Below are positions 30,817 through 41,324 of a stretch of 64,000 nt of DNA, piece after piece. A program made the position numbers and the translations under genes. Each line of letters starts with the position of its first letter. The stretch's first letter is position 1. Below the pieces are notes generated by a model. That model was not told where the DNA came from, made no database searches, and saw only the letters and a list, made by a program, of their open reading frames with translations. The stretch is from Verrucomicrobiota bacterium (GTDB lineage Bacteria > Verrucomicrobiota > Verrucomicrobiia > Verrucomicrobiales > Akkermansiaceae). The stretch covers positions 17,248 through 81,247 of the forward strand of contig RDZR01000027.1 in assembly GCA_004294095.1 (NCBI GenBank), written 5' to 3'.

Positions 30817-31227
30817 CTAGTGGGTGGCGATCGAAAATGAAAACCCCGGGTTCAAATCGGGATATCGGGCGGCAAGGTGGTCTCGTGCAATAGACGCAAT
30901 CTGTTGAATCTTCTCAGAAGGTGCACTGATCTTAACATATCGAAGGCCAATTACCGGTATTGTGTAAGCCCTCGATTCCATGTAACCGCCCATACTTTTT
31001 GAGATTGGGGTGTCGGTCTTCAGTGATTCCATCACCGCAAGGCCGGAATCGAGCTGCGGCGAGTGAAACAGCAATGACACACTGGACGGTTGGTCATAGC
31101 TAGGTGTATTCAGATCTGAGAGAATCCATTGGCGACCGCGAACCCACGTTTGCGACCAAAGAACGATCAAAATGAGCGCTATGGCTGCAATCATTCCAAC
31201 GGGACGCTTGTTAAAATATGCAATCAT
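30817..31227 (-). CDS. hypothetical single-TM cassette protein
   Basis: 136 aa ORF between two attC-like sites. Confidence 0.65.
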   Translation of the reverse strand: MIAYFNKRPVGMIAAIALILIVLWSQTWVRGRQWILSDLNTPSYDQPSSVSLLFHSPQLDSGLAVMESLKTDTPISKSMGGYMESRAYTIPVIGLRYVKISAPSEKIQQIASIARDHLAARYPDLNPGFSFSIATH

Positions 31228-31239
31228 GAGGATGGGTTC

Positions 31240-31336
31240 TTGCCGTCAAAAGTGAGCCGCGATCATACGTGTCGCAGATCCTGTGTTAGCAGGATCTGCG
31301 ACACGTATGATCGTTGGCTCTACTGCCTTGTTAGGC
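31240..31336 (-). repeat. attC-like site with perfect hairpin (cassette B)
   Basis: Gene strand GCCTAACAAGGCAGTAGAGCC AACGATCATACG... ...CGTATGATCGCGGCTCACTTTTGACGGC; contains the 24-bp-arm palindrome at 31260-31313. Confidence 0.65.
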
Positions 31337-31343
31337 TCAGTTT

Positions 31344-31685
31344 TCATTCAAATCTAAGTGGTGCAACGCAAAGAAATGTAAGGACACCCGCAAATAATGT
31401 TCCGAATATGAATAGACCGACTCTTAATTTCTTCCAAGTTTGGCGGTAAGCTGTGAACTGGGCCACGACATCGGGAATGTAGGCCGCAGAATAAAGTAAA
31501 TTCGCCAAAACTGCTAAGATCAGTAAACCAGCTAGAGAACCGATAGTAATCTTCTGCCGATGCTCTTCGACTAGCGATAAATGGGTCGCAACTGAAACGA
31601 GAAGGAGAAAAAGATTATACGCGATACGTCGAATCTCCCAATACCGCACAGCGTCCGTGAGAATCTCTTTTGTATCGGCGTTCAT
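31344..31685 (-). CDS. hypothetical multi-TM cassette protein
   Basis: 113 aa ORF starting just after GTTAGGC (31697-31703 complement). Confidence 0.68.
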   Translation of the reverse strand: MNADTKEILTDAVRYWEIRRIAYNLFLLLVSVATHLSLVEEHRQKITIGSLAGLLILAVLANLLYSAAYIPDVVAQFTAYRQTWKKLRVGLFIFGTLFAGVLTFLCVAPLRFE

Positions 31686-31696
31686 GGTATTTTTTT

Positions 31697-31858
31697 GCCT
31701 AACGTCTCAGCGCACGCACCACTACCAGCGGGGGCGAGCGTCAAAGGTGTGGCACCGGCTACTGGGAGCGCCACGTCGAAAACACGGTAATGTCAGTAAC
31801 CACCATGAAACCTCAACTAGGAGCGTGTAGCCGGTTGCTCACCACCGTCTTGTTGGGC
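31697..31858 (-). repeat. long attC-like recombination site (cassette A)
   Basis: Gene strand R''-like GCCCAAC ... GACGCTCGCCCCCGCTGGTAGTGGTGCGTGCGCTGAGAC GTTAGGC; overlaps the 3' end of the protease ORF. Confidence 0.65.
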
Positions 31859-32881
31859 TTCTTGCTTTTTCTTTGCGGCCTTCCGGCTAGGTCGTCCGCC
31901 GTTATGGTCATTACTCGGGGAGATCGAAACGTCCCGAGGCTGATCGGACTCTTGGATTGGCGCAGTGCCGTTACTTGCATGGCTACTATCTTCATTTGTT
32001 TTTATTTCGGATGGTTGGATGTAGGCGATAACGCCTTCAGGAGAGGGATGACGGATGACATCTTCATCAATGCTCGTCTCGAAAAACTTGACCAGTTGAA
32101 CCGCCAGCTCCATCTCAGCTTCGTTGGGGTGTCTGACACAATTAAAAAGTCGTTTGGACTCTGCGAAATCAATGACAAATCCATGATGGGGGTAATTCGC
32201 GGCCAAAGTCGTAGCAAGCTCTCTGCTCGCGCCAAGACGCATCCCATAATCGACGGCAATATCCATCGACCGCTGCATCTCTCCAAGCTTCAAGGGGTCT
32301 ATGTTCTGGGTGATCGGAGAGAAAAGCCCGGTGATGACCTGAGCGGCAATCTCGGAAGCTGTCTTAGTTGTGATGACTCCGCCAGATCTAGCGCGCACGG
32401 AAAGGAAACAGTTCTGGAATGCTTCCCACGCGGAATCGCTGATCGAGGCAAGTGCCTTGGTAATATCCAATCCTGAAACCCTATGCATGAACTCATCCGG
32501 CTTATGAAGCTGAACATCGAGCGGGCCGAACTCGGCCCTGTCACCCATCACAATATCATTCGCTCCAAGCGCGAGGAGCGTGCCAGCACTCTTACAAAAA
32601 CCATAAATATGCAAAGAAAACCTCTTGTAATGATCTTGAAGAAATCGAGCGATTCGGTATGCGGCATCGGGATCGCCGCCATAGGTAGAAAGAATCAAAA
32701 TGACGTTCTCCCTCTTGCGGTTCTCGGAAATCATGTCGATGAACGCCTCCCCAGAAGCATACGAAATGCCGCTGCTGAAGAGAAAAATATCGGCGTTCGC
32801 TTGTTCGGAAACTACATCAATCGGGTCCCGTGGTGCGGTTGGCGATTCAGGCGATTCAGAGGAAAGGGTGTAGGATTTCAT
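31817..32881 (-). CDS. SDH-proteinase/ClpP-SppA-like serine protease (cassette-borne)
   Basis: ILSTYGGDPDAAYRIARFLQDHY, IYGFCKSAGTLLALGANDIVMGDRAEFGPLDVQLHKPDE: Clp/crotonase-fold Ser (CKSAGT) and GPLDVQ motifs; start chosen just after GTTGGGC at 32898. Confidence 0.82.
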   Translation of the reverse strand: MKSYTLSSESPESPTAPRDPIDVVSEQANADIFLFSSGISYASGEAFIDMISENRKRENVILILSTYGGDPDAAYRIARFLQDHYKRFSLHIYGFCKSAGTLLALGANDIVMGDRAEFGPLDVQLHKPDEFMHRVSGLDITKALASISDSAWEAFQNCFLSVRARSGGVITTKTASEIAAQVITGLFSPITQNIDPLKLGEMQRSMDIAVDYGMRLGASRELATTLAANYPHHGFVIDFAESKRLFNCVRHPNEAEMELAVQLVKFFETSIDEDVIRHPSPEGVIAYIQPSEIKTNEDSSHASNGTAPIQESDQPRDVSISPSNDHNGGRPSRKAAKKKQEAQQDGGEQPATRS

Positions 32882-33268
32882 TTTGTTATTCTGCCCAACA
32901 GTTTTATTCGTAGCATGTCCGGACCTGATATCCAGATTACCTACGAACCAAATTCTTCTTGAAAATCCTTGATTTGTCAAAGTTTTTTCGGCGATTACTG
33001 CGTATATCGGGTGTTTGAAAAGCCTGATTTTTCGGTGGGAAATCTAGCAGATATCAAGCGGTGAGACGAGAATTGGGAAGGGCCAGAGCACTGTGGATTG
33101 GCGACTATGGTGACGAGGGGTGAGCTGGGAAAAAAGTGTCATTTGTGTGGAACGCCTCAGAATCATCGCAGCGGTGGATTTCATTTTACGTCTTTCTTTA
33201 AGTTTTGGCTTCCTTTCACGCCGTGGATGAGCTAAACGAACATATAGAAATAAAATCCAAAAAACAAT

Positions 33269-33508
33269 ATGATAGGACCCATAGGGATGCCGGAGCTAAT
33301 TATCCTAATGATCGTTTTTCTTGCCATTCTGGTAGGCAGCATCATCGCGCTCGTCTGGTATTTTTCTTCCCGCAGGAAACCACTTCAACCACCAGCTCCA
33401 CCTAGCATTCAAGACAAGCTAGTGGAGATTGATGCGCTTCGATCCAATAATCTGATCACCGGTGCTGAGCATGAAGAGAAGCGAAAGATGATACTCAACC
33501 GCATCTGA
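33269..33508 (+). CDS. small membrane protein with SHOCT-like C-terminus
   Basis: One TM; SIQDKLVEIDALRSNNLITGAEHEEKRKMILNRI. Confidence 0.75.
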   Translation: MIGPIGMPELIILMIVFLAILVGSIIALVWYFSSRRKPLQPPAPPSIQDKLVEIDALRSNNLITGAEHEEKRKMILNRI

Positions 33509-33863
33509 TTGAGAAATGAAAGAAACCGAAGAAGGCGCGAATGGCACTCCCACTGGCTCTTTATCCACGTAGATGCCATTGATGCAGCTCTCACCCAAAG
33601 GAGAGCGGAATAAGATTAGATGAGAAGGCAGCGGCCGGGGCTTGAGTGCCGTGCTATGATGGAACCGCCATGAAAAACATCATTCCATCGATCTCGACGA
33701 TACAAAAGCGCCAGATTAGCTCATCGCCAGTGCCCGCCCTGAGTTGTGAGCTTAGAGCAAAGGCTCTAGGGTAGATCTGATTTTCATCAAAGGCGCACGG
33801 ACGGACGAGGCGCGATTTTATAAAGGGCGGGAGAGAGGTTCTCACTTTACCAAGTCACATTCC

Positions 33864-35171
33864 GTGATTATGGGTGCGCACATGCATGGATTTTCTTATC
33901 AAAATAATGCGCTGACTTGCGATGGATTGGATTTGCAATCCCTCGTCGATGAATTCAGCACGCCTCTTTATGTGTATTCTGCGGCGACGATTCTTGATCA
34001 TTTTCACCGTTTGGACCAAGCGCTTGATGGCGTTGAGCACGAAGTGGCATACGCGGTGAAGGCGAATTCCAACCTCTCGATTTTGCGGTTGTTGGCGACT
34101 CAAGGTGCTGGATTTGATATTGTTTCCGGCGGCGAGTTATTCCGTGTGATCAAGGCTGGCGGTGATCCTGCGCATTGCACGTTTGCAGGAGTTGGCAAGA
34201 CGCGAGACGAAATGATTTATGCGTTGGAGCAAGGGATTTATTCGTTCAATGTGGAGAGCGAAGCGGAGTTGCGTTATCTCAATGATGTTGCTGGCGAGCT
34301 GGGTGTGGTGGCTCCCGCGGCGGTGCGCGTGAATCCGAATGTGGATGCGAAAACGCACAAATACATTTCCACTGGAAAATCGGAGAATAAATTCGGAGTT
34401 GATTTTGATGCAATTCCTGAGCTTTACGAGCGAGCGGCGGCTGAGTTGAAACACGTGAAAATGCGTGGATTGCAGATGCACATCGGTTCGCAATTGACAT
34501 CGATCGGGCCATTCGTCGAGGCGGTGGAAAAGGTGCTGCCTTTGGTGAAAATGCTCAAGGAGTGCCATGGCATCGAGTTTTGGTCGATCGGCGGAGGGAT
34601 CGGCATTATCTATCAGGAATCTTTGGAGTCCGGAGATGCGGCGTGGTGGGATAATCAGCCGGAAGCTGAGCGGCCACTCACGGTGGAGCGTTATGGCAGC
34701 GAGTTGGTGCCGCGTTTAAAAGACTTGGGCTTAAAAATTTTGTTAGAGCCAGGACGATACATCGTGGGCAATGCTGGAGTTCTGATCACGCGATGTTTGT
34801 ATGAGAAAAAAGGCTTGGCGAAGACATTCAAAATCGTCGATGCAGGAATGAATGATCTCATCCGTCCGGCATTGTATGAGGGACACCATCAGATTGTGCC
34901 GCTGCAAAAACCAGCGAATGAGGAATTGCACAAAATGGATGTGGTGGGCCCAATTTGCGAGAGCGGAGACTTTTTCTGCCAAGACCGGATGCTGCCGGAT
35001 TTCCAGCCGGGCGATTGCGTGGCGTTGATGTCTGCCGGAGCTTACGGATTTGCGATGGCTTCCAACTACAATTCACGGCCGCTGCCAGCGGAAGTCTTAG
35101 TTGAAGGCAATACTTCCACGTTGATTCGTAAGCGCCAGACGTTAGATGATCTGATTGAGGGTGAACTCTAA
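33864..35171 (+). CDS. lysA: diaminopimelate decarboxylase
   Basis: TPLYVYSAATI, YAVKANSNLSILRLLATQGAGFDIVSGGEL, HIGSQL, EPGRYIVGNAG, GPICESGDFF, GAYGFAMASNYNSRP. Confidence 0.96.
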   Translation: MIMGAHMHGFSYQNNALTCDGLDLQSLVDEFSTPLYVYSAATILDHFHRLDQALDGVEHEVAYAVKANSNLSILRLLATQGAGFDIVSGGELFRVIKAGGDPAHCTFAGVGKTRDEMIYALEQGIYSFNVESEAELRYLNDVAGELGVVAPAAVRVNPNVDAKTHKYISTGKSENKFGVDFDAIPELYERAAAELKHVKMRGLQMHIGSQLTSIGPFVEAVEKVLPLVKMLKECHGIEFWSIGGGIGIIYQESLESGDAAWWDNQPEAERPLTVERYGSELVPRLKDLGLKILLEPGRYIVGNAGVLITRCLYEKKGLAKTFKIVDAGMNDLIRPALYEGHHQIVPLQKPANEELHKMDVVGPICESGDFFCQDRMLPDFQPGDCVALMSAGAYGFAMASNYNSRPLPAEVLVEGNTSTLIRKRQTLDDLIEGEL

Positions 35172-35194
35172 CAAAAATCTAGCAAACTGTTAGA

Positions 35195-36475
35195 TTAGGC
35201 GGCGTCTTGATTGTTGCGCTTTTTTCGCACCGCTGGTGGGCGCTCGCCTGAGACGACTTGGCGCGTAATGGTAACGGACTCGACATCATTGCGCGATGGG
35301 ATTTCAAACATGATATCGAGCATGATGCCCTCTAACAAAGATCTGAGCGCACGCGCTCCGGTGCCGCGGCGGACGGCTTCTTCTGCGAGAGCGCGCAGGC
35401 CGTCTTTGCTGACTTTGAGCTTCACTTGATTCATTGCCAGCTGCTTGCCGTATTGCTTGATGAGCGCATTTTTTGGCTCGGTGAGGATCATGATTAATTC
35501 ATCCTCGGTGAGCTTGCGCAGCGCGGAAATGACGGGAAGGCGACCGATGAATTCTGGGATCAGGCCGAAGTGCAATAAATCTTCCGGCAGCACTTTGGAG
35601 AGAACTTCTGCATCGGTTTGTTTGTCCAGTGTGGCAGGATCTGGCGAGTGAAAGCCGAGGGTATTTTTCCCCATGCGGCGTTTGATCGATTCTTCCAAGC
35701 CGACAAATGCCCCGCCGACGATGAAGAGAATTTTCTCAGTATTGACCTGAATATATTCTTGCTGCGGGTGCTTGCGCCCACCTTGTGGCGGCACGTTGCA
35801 GATCGTGCCTTCGAGGATTTTCAAGAGCGCTTGCTGGACACCTTCTCCAGAAACATCGCGGGTAATCGAGACGTTTTCAGTTTTGCGGCCGATTTTGTCG
35901 ATTTCATCAACGTAGATGATGCCGCGTTCTGCGCGGGCGACATCGAAATCAGCGGCTTGGAGTAATCGCAGCACAATGTTTTCCACGTCCTCTCCGACGT
36001 ATCCGGCCTCAGTGAGGGTGGTGGCATCGACGATGCAAAATGGCACATCGAGCACGCGGGCGAGGGTGCGCGCGAGCAATGTTTTTCCCGATCCGGTGGG
36101 GCCTAACAGCATGATGTTAGATTTTTCAATTTCCACATCGCGGAACTCATCAGATGCGACCACATCGTTTTGGCGAAGGCGCTGGTAATGATTATAAACG
36201 GCCACCGAGAGCACCTTTTTGGCATTTTCTTGGCCGACGACGTAATCGTCTAGCTTTGCCAGAATTTGGGCTGGAGTGGGTAATGAAGATGCGTTGGCTT
36301 GTTTGGATTTGCTGGTAACCTTGCTGTTACTGTAAATTTCTTTTTCAAGAATATTGGAGCAAACGTCAACGCACTCGTTGCAGATGTAAACACCGGGCCC
36401 GGCGATCAGCTTTTTGACTTCTGAGTGACTCTTCCCACAGAAAGAGCACATGGTGAGATTGGAGGCGCGAGCCAT
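35195..36475 (-). CDS. clpX: ATP-dependent Clp protease ATP-binding subunit ClpX
   Basis: Zn finger [59 protein letters not shown]. Confidence 0.98.
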   Translation of the reverse strand: MARASNLTMCSFCGKSHSEVKKLIAGPGVYICNECVDVCSNILEKEIYSNSKVTSKSKQANASSLPTPAQILAKLDDYVVGQENAKKVLSVAVYNHYQRLRQNDVVASDEFRDVEIEKSNIMLLGPTGSGKTLLARTLARVLDVPFCIVDATTLTEAGYVGEDVENIVLRLLQAADFDVARAERGIIYVDEIDKIGRKTENVSITRDVSGEGVQQALLKILEGTICNVPPQGGRKHPQQEYIQVNTEKILFIVGGAFVGLEESIKRRMGKNTLGFHSPDPATLDKQTDAEVLSKVLPEDLLHFGLIPEFIGRLPVISALRKLTEDELIMILTEPKNALIKQYGKQLAMNQVKLKVSKDGLRALAEEAVRRGTGARALRSLLEGIMLDIMFEIPSRNDVESVTITRQVVSGERPPAVRKKRNNQDAA

Positions 36476-36532
36476 ATTTATGAATTAAGCGAATATTTCC
36501 GAAAAAACAAGCCAGAGATTGCGAGTTTGAGT

Positions 36533-37210
36533 CTAGCTTTTTGGTGCCTCGATCGCCGCGGCGACTGCGTCTGGCAATTGTTTGCGGCTTTCTAGCACCT
36601 TATCGACCAAGCCGTAGGCCACTGCCACTTCTGCTGGCATGTAGTTATCGCGATCCGAATCGCGCTCAATTTCATCGATCGATTTTCCCGTATGGTGGGC
36701 CAAGATTCCGTTCAAGCGCTTTTTGAGATTGAACATGAAGCCGATCGTGCGCTCCACATCCGAGGCCGTGCCTTGAGCACCGCCGGAAACTTGGTGAATC
36801 ATGACGTGGGAATTAGGCAGGCAAAATCTTTTCCCCTTGGTTCCTGCCGTCAGCAAGACCGAGCCCATCGAGGCGGCGATGCCGATGCAGTAGGTATTCA
36901 CATCGCAGGTGAGAAATTGCATCGTATCATACATGGCCAAGCCAGCGGTGACGGATCCGCCGGGTGAGTTAATGTAAATGTGGATGTCTTTTTTAGGATC
37001 CTGCATTTGCAGAAATAGCAACTGCGCGATGACGGAATTGGCCACGAAATCATCAATCGGCGTGCCGATGAAAATGATCCGGTCCTTGAGCAACCGCGAA
37101 TAAATATCGAACGAGCGCTCGCCGCGTCCATCTTGCTCGATGACGACGGGCACGTAGTAACTATTGCGCGGGCTTTGCGAATTCATGGCGGCGGTGGGGA
37201 AATTATGCAT
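36533..37210 (-). CDS. clpP: ATP-dependent Clp protease proteolytic subunit
   Basis: [63 protein letters not shown]; start 37186 also possible. Confidence 0.97.
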   Translation of the reverse strand: MHNFPTAAMNSQSPRNSYYVPVVIEQDGRGERSFDIYSRLLKDRIIFIGTPIDDFVANSVIAQLLFLQMQDPKKDIHIYINSPGGSVTAGLAMYDTMQFLTCDVNTYCIGIAASMGSVLLTAGTKGKRFCLPNSHVMIHQVSGGAQGTASDVERTIGFMFNLKKRLNGILAHHTGKSIDEIERDSDRDNYMPAEVAVAYGLVDKVLESRKQLPDAVAAAIEAPKS

Positions 37211-38531
37211 TGAGTTGAACATCATTTGATTCAATGACCTTCGCGTGCTCGACCAAATAGTCAATGGCCTTACCAATCATAATCGAATTGCGTATCGATG
37301 GGAGCCTGCCGCTTTTCTGAGCATCGCGGATGAATTTCTTGGGCTGGATTTGACGCGAATTGGCAATCATACTGAGGTGCTGCACCAGCTCACTATCATT
37401 CACTTGCAGGTTCTCCTTGTAAGCAATTTCTTGAAGGATAAAATTGGCATGAAGTTGGCCTTTAGCAGATTCCTCAGCGCGGGCGAAAATTTCTTGCTGT
37501 TGATCTGCGATGAGGTCATTGCTTACGCCTGAGCGAACTGCATTGTCCACCATCTGATCGATTTGGTTTTGTGTTTCTTGAGCAACGAGATTTTCGGGCA
37601 GTTCAACTGGCATTCTTTCGCGAAGTTGAGAAAGGATGAGCTCCACTTTGAGGTCGTCGATTTTTCTCTTACGATTTTCGATCAGGTCGCGGGTGATGGC
37701 TTCCTTGATCTCTTCGAGCGACATGTGAGGAGCTAGTTTTTTCGCAAATTCTTCATCCAATTCCGGCAGGATCACTTGCTTGAGTTCGTTGAGCGTGGTA
37801 GCAAAAATGACATCCTTGCCGGATAGTTCTGAGATTCCGAAATCACCCGGAATGGTCACGGTGATGTTTTTTTGCTCTCCTATTTTCATGCCGATGGCTT
37901 GAGCGACGAATCCTGCGAGGAACCTATCCTCCTGCAATTTCACCCAGTGACCTTCGCGTCCTGATAGAAATCCGGCAGGACGGCCAAGATAGTCGTCCAT
38001 CGGCTGGCCTTCGCATGAACACGTGTAATTGATGGAGGCTAAATTTCCCCAATCAGCAGCACCGTCTTCAATGGTCACATACTCGGCGAGTTTTTCTTGA
38101 AGAATTTTTAATTGAGCATCGAGCGCGTCAGCGGGCACATCGGTGCTTGGCAAGGTCACGCTGAGATCATTGTAATCCGCAAGTGTGATCTCCGGCGCGA
38201 GAATCAATTGTGCCGTGAAAGAAAAATTTCCTACATGATCGAACGATTTGCTCTGCGGCCGATCGATATCTAACACTTTGAGCTTCTCTTGGGAAATTGC
38301 CGCCTCATAGGCGAGATTGAGCAAGTCATCTTCAAGTTGCTCGGCGATTTCTTTTTGAAATTTTTTCTCAATGACCTGCTTGGGTGCTTTACCTGGGCGG
38401 AATCCTTGGATTTTGGCATGAGTCGCGTAGCTGCGAAGAATTTTCTCACGCTCTCCCTGCACTTTTTCCGCGGGGACTTGCACACTCAGGATGGCCAAAC
38501 ATTTTGGCTGCTTCTCGACGACGATGTTCAT
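37203..38531 (-). CDS. tig: trigger factor
   Basis: [42 protein letters not shown]; tig-clpP-clpX order. Confidence 0.96.
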   Translation of the reverse strand: MNIVVEKQPKCLAILSVQVPAEKVQGEREKILRSYATHAKIQGFRPGKAPKQVIEKKFQKEIAEQLEDDLLNLAYEAAISQEKLKVLDIDRPQSKSFDHVGNFSFTAQLILAPEITLADYNDLSVTLPSTDVPADALDAQLKILQEKLAEYVTIEDGAADWGNLASINYTCSCEGQPMDDYLGRPAGFLSGREGHWVKLQEDRFLAGFVAQAIGMKIGEQKNITVTIPGDFGISELSGKDVIFATTLNELKQVILPELDEEFAKKLAPHMSLEEIKEAITRDLIENRKRKIDDLKVELILSQLRERMPVELPENLVAQETQNQIDQMVDNAVRSGVSNDLIADQQQEIFARAEESAKGQLHANFILQEIAYKENLQVNDSELVQHLSMIANSRQIQPKKFIRDAQKSGRLPSIRNSIMIGKAIDYLVEHAKVIESNDVQLNA

Positions 38532-38632
38532 AGTAAATGGTGGCGATTTCCGCCGGGAAGGAAACGCTAGAGGATGAGCAGGCCGCTTGTCAAATGAGGT
38601 GTTGCAAAAAGCTCATCCACCACTCGGCTGGG

Positions 38633-39655
38633 TCACTCACGCCATAGTTCGCACGCATGTGCTGCGAATCCCGCGCCAAATGCGGTGAGCCAGTAGCGCT
38701 GATCCGGCAGATTTTTTGCGAGCCGCTTTTCCAAAGCAAAAAGCACGGACGGGCTGCTCATATTCCCACAACGGGCAAAAACCGCGCGCGTTTCGTCCAG
38801 CGTGAATGGCAGTGTGGCTTCGATGGCATCCATCACATCGCGGCCGCCAGCGTGGGCAAGCACTTGATCGGGATCGGCAAATCGCAGCTGATAGAGATCG
38901 CCCACTGCGGCAGCGGCGAGTTGCGGCACACTGCGGTGCAGCTTGTTTTTGAGTTTTCCTTGGTCATTGACGAAGCGGATTTTTTCGCGCTCTTGAGGAC
39001 GATGCGTGGTGGTGAAATGTCCAGCTTGCCACGCGCCGGGCGACTTTTTCCCAGACCAAATTGAAGCCGCGGCACCATCGCCAAATAAGCACAAACTAAT
39101 CAAAACATCCGCATCGTTGTTGGTAAAAAATGCAGCAGAGCAAATTTCCACCGCGACCACGGCGACTTTCGACGTAGGATTCGCCGATAGGAAATTTTGC
39201 GCAGCACGCATCGCCGGAATCGCCGCTCCGCAGCCTTGGCCGACGATGTCGCACAGAAACGCGTCGCCTCGCATGCCAGTGAGTTCCGCGACGTATGAAC
39301 TCACGCCCGGGCACAAGTAGCCGGTGCAAGTGCAAAGAAAAATCGCATCCAGATCCGCCGCGATGAGGCCGCACTTGGCGAACGCCTTTTCAAGTGCATC
39401 AACGGCTAAGCTGGGTGCTGCATTTTCAAAATACCGGTTCAGCTCGCCGGCATCCATCGCAAAAACCGCGTGCAAATCCGGGCTGGCGTAATTTCGCCGC
39501 TCAATGCCAGAAGCACCGTGCATCACTTTTTCTAACAGCGATTGTGCTCGGCCGCTGCTCGATTTGAACCAATCGGTCTGTTGGATGAGTGTGAAACAAT
39601 CCGCTTGGGAAAAAACCGTCGGCGGGGTGACACAGGAAAGTGAATGCAAAAACAT
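38633..39655 (-). CDS. type III polyketide synthase (chalcone/stilbene synthase family)
   Basis: Catalytic Cys in [14 protein letters not shown], His in [14 protein letters not shown], Asn in [14 protein letters not shown]; start ATG overlaps the upstream stop (TGATG). Confidence 0.92.
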   Translation of the reverse strand: MFLHSLSCVTPPTVFSQADCFTLIQQTDWFKSSSGRAQSLLEKVMHGASGIERRNYASPDLHAVFAMDAGELNRYFENAAPSLAVDALEKAFAKCGLIAADLDAIFLCTCTGYLCPGVSSYVAELTGMRGDAFLCDIVGQGCGAAIPAMRAAQNFLSANPTSKVAVVAVEICSAAFFTNNDADVLISLCLFGDGAAASIWSGKKSPGAWQAGHFTTTHRPQEREKIRFVNDQGKLKNKLHRSVPQLAAAAVGDLYQLRFADPDQVLAHAGGRDVMDAIEATLPFTLDETRAVFARCGNMSSPSVLFALEKRLAKNLPDQRYWLTAFGAGFAAHACELWRE

Positions 39656-40671
39656 CAGCTGCGGGTGAGTGAAAATAAAGCGCGAAACGGCAACCATTGC
39701 TTGCGGGCCAACATCACCATAGGCCGCCGCGACCACCGCGCTAGCAGAAGCTGCTGGAAAGCGGCAGCCATTTTCAATCGACGGTGAAATGCTGCATGCG
39801 CATTTTGTCGGATGTTCAGAACCGTCGCGCTCCAATCTTGCTGATGCCTAGCATAACGGCACAACGGATCGATGGCGAGCGCGGCGGCTTCCAGTGCCAT
39901 GCTCATGCCGTTGCCGGTAAAAGGTGGGATGATGCTGTGAGCGTCGCCAATCGTCGCCAGCCCATCGAGCGGCGATTGTTTCCCGAGGCGGAAACCAGCA
40001 ACCGCAGTGGTGGAATTTTCCCGCCAAGTGGCCGCTGCCAATCTTTCCGCGAGCTTGGTCAATTTGTTCTCGCGCACATAGCTGAGCAATAGCTCGGATG
40101 GCTTGGCGCGGACGTTTGCGTTGAGGCGAAATAACCCGCAGACATTGATCCATCCGTCCTCGATCGCCGCGAGGCCGACGTAGGCGTGAGTGCCGAGGTG
40201 CATCTCAAGGCCAGATGCCAACTCAAGATCGCGGACGTGAGCCTTGAGGCCGATCCACTCGCCTTTCTCCGCTCTGCGGCCCGCTGCCCACACCGTTCCA
40301 GGCTCTGGCGTGGCAAGCATGCGCTGATTTTCATAAACGATTCCGCCGAGCTCGCGCAGCCGATCGCAAAGCTGCGCATCTAACCGATGCCGCGAGACCG
40401 CATATGCCGCAGTCGGCAAATGAAAGCTGCCTAAATTCTGCGCGCCGCTCCACCACTGCACTTGCTGTGGACGAGCGACATCGGCGAGCAAATCCTGGAT
40501 GCCAAGCCGCAGCAACGTCTCCTCGCTCACGCCGGAAATGAACTCCCCGCAGACGCGATGGCGCGGGTAACTCATTGCCTCATGCAAAGTGACATCGATC
40601 CCCTCGCGCCGCAGAGCGATGCCAAGCGACAATCCCGCCAAGCCACCTCCCGCGATCTTGATTGGCCTCAT
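39655..40671 (-). CDS. FAD-dependent oxidoreductase (geranylgeranyl-reductase-like)
   Basis: [65 protein letters not shown]. Confidence 0.9.
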   Translation of the reverse strand: MRPIKIAGGGLAGLSLGIALRREGIDVTLHEAMSYPRHRVCGEFISGVSEETLLRLGIQDLLADVARPQQVQWWSGAQNLGSFHLPTAAYAVSRHRLDAQLCDRLRELGGIVYENQRMLATPEPGTVWAAGRRAEKGEWIGLKAHVRDLELASGLEMHLGTHAYVGLAAIEDGWINVCGLFRLNANVRAKPSELLLSYVRENKLTKLAERLAAATWRENSTTAVAGFRLGKQSPLDGLATIGDAHSIIPPFTGNGMSMALEAAALAIDPLCRYARHQQDWSATVLNIRQNAHAAFHRRLKMAAAFQQLLLARWSRRPMVMLARKQWLPFRALFSLTRS

Positions 40672-41312
40672 TTTCTGCACCATACGCCGCGTTGTGCTCC
40701 CGGCCATTGTTCTTTTTCTTGGATTTCCCAGTCGGCGGCGTGTTCGTGAAATAACTCAGGCAACTCACCGCACAAAAATCCGGCATCGATGCTCACATGC
40801 ATGTCGTGCCGCGTGACATGCCCGATGAACGGCCGCAAAAAACTCCCCCAGACGTGCGCACTTTGCCGCCGCAGTGGCTCGTTGATGATCACCAGCGAAA
40901 AATGCGGCAGCCACGCTGCGAACCAACCAAGCTCCTCATCGGTGAAATGGTGTAAAAATAAATTCGCCACCAAAACGCCAAAACCGCACGGCGGATCGAG
41001 CGTGATCACATTTCCACAATGCCAGTCAATCGCCTGCGGAAGTGAAGCTGGCCGCTCTAACAGATCGATCCCGCAAATTCGGTTGTTAGAAAAATGGGCA
41101 TGCATTTTTCGGCACAGACTCCCCTCACCCGCTCCAATCTCGACGATGCCATTTCCCGCTATTTTTTCCCGAGCAAGCAGCTCGCGGATCACCCACCGTT
41201 CATTTCCCATCAAGGCATTCACCACGCGCAATTCACGCCGCGAACGAATCGCTGCTGGTGCCTCAGCGGGCAAAGAATCGAGCAATTCCGGAGTGACTTT
41301 TCGCTCTCGCAT
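40668..41312 (-). CDS. class I SAM-dependent methyltransferase
   Basis: GNGIVEIGAGEGSLCRKM...GIDLLERP; VLVANLFLHHFTDEEL. Confidence 0.9.
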   Translation of the reverse strand: MRERKVTPELLDSLPAEAPAAIRSRRELRVVNALMGNERWVIRELLAREKIAGNGIVEIGAGEGSLCRKMHAHFSNNRICGIDLLERPASLPQAIDWHCGNVITLDPPCGFGVLVANLFLHHFTDEELGWFAAWLPHFSLVIINEPLRRQSAHVWGSFLRPFIGHVTRHDMHVSIDAGFLCGELPELFHEHAADWEIQEKEQWPGAQRGVWCRK

Positions 41313-41324
41313 ACTCGGCGATGC

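Noticed and set aside
33600-33863. Lysine riboswitch upstream of lysA
   Set aside because: I could not find the conserved lysine-riboswitch core; only a short TAGAGC/GCTCTA hairpin is present.
30000-34000. Integron integrase gene or attI next to the cassettes
   Set aside because: No ORF with tyrosine-recombinase motifs in either flank; array called integrase-less.
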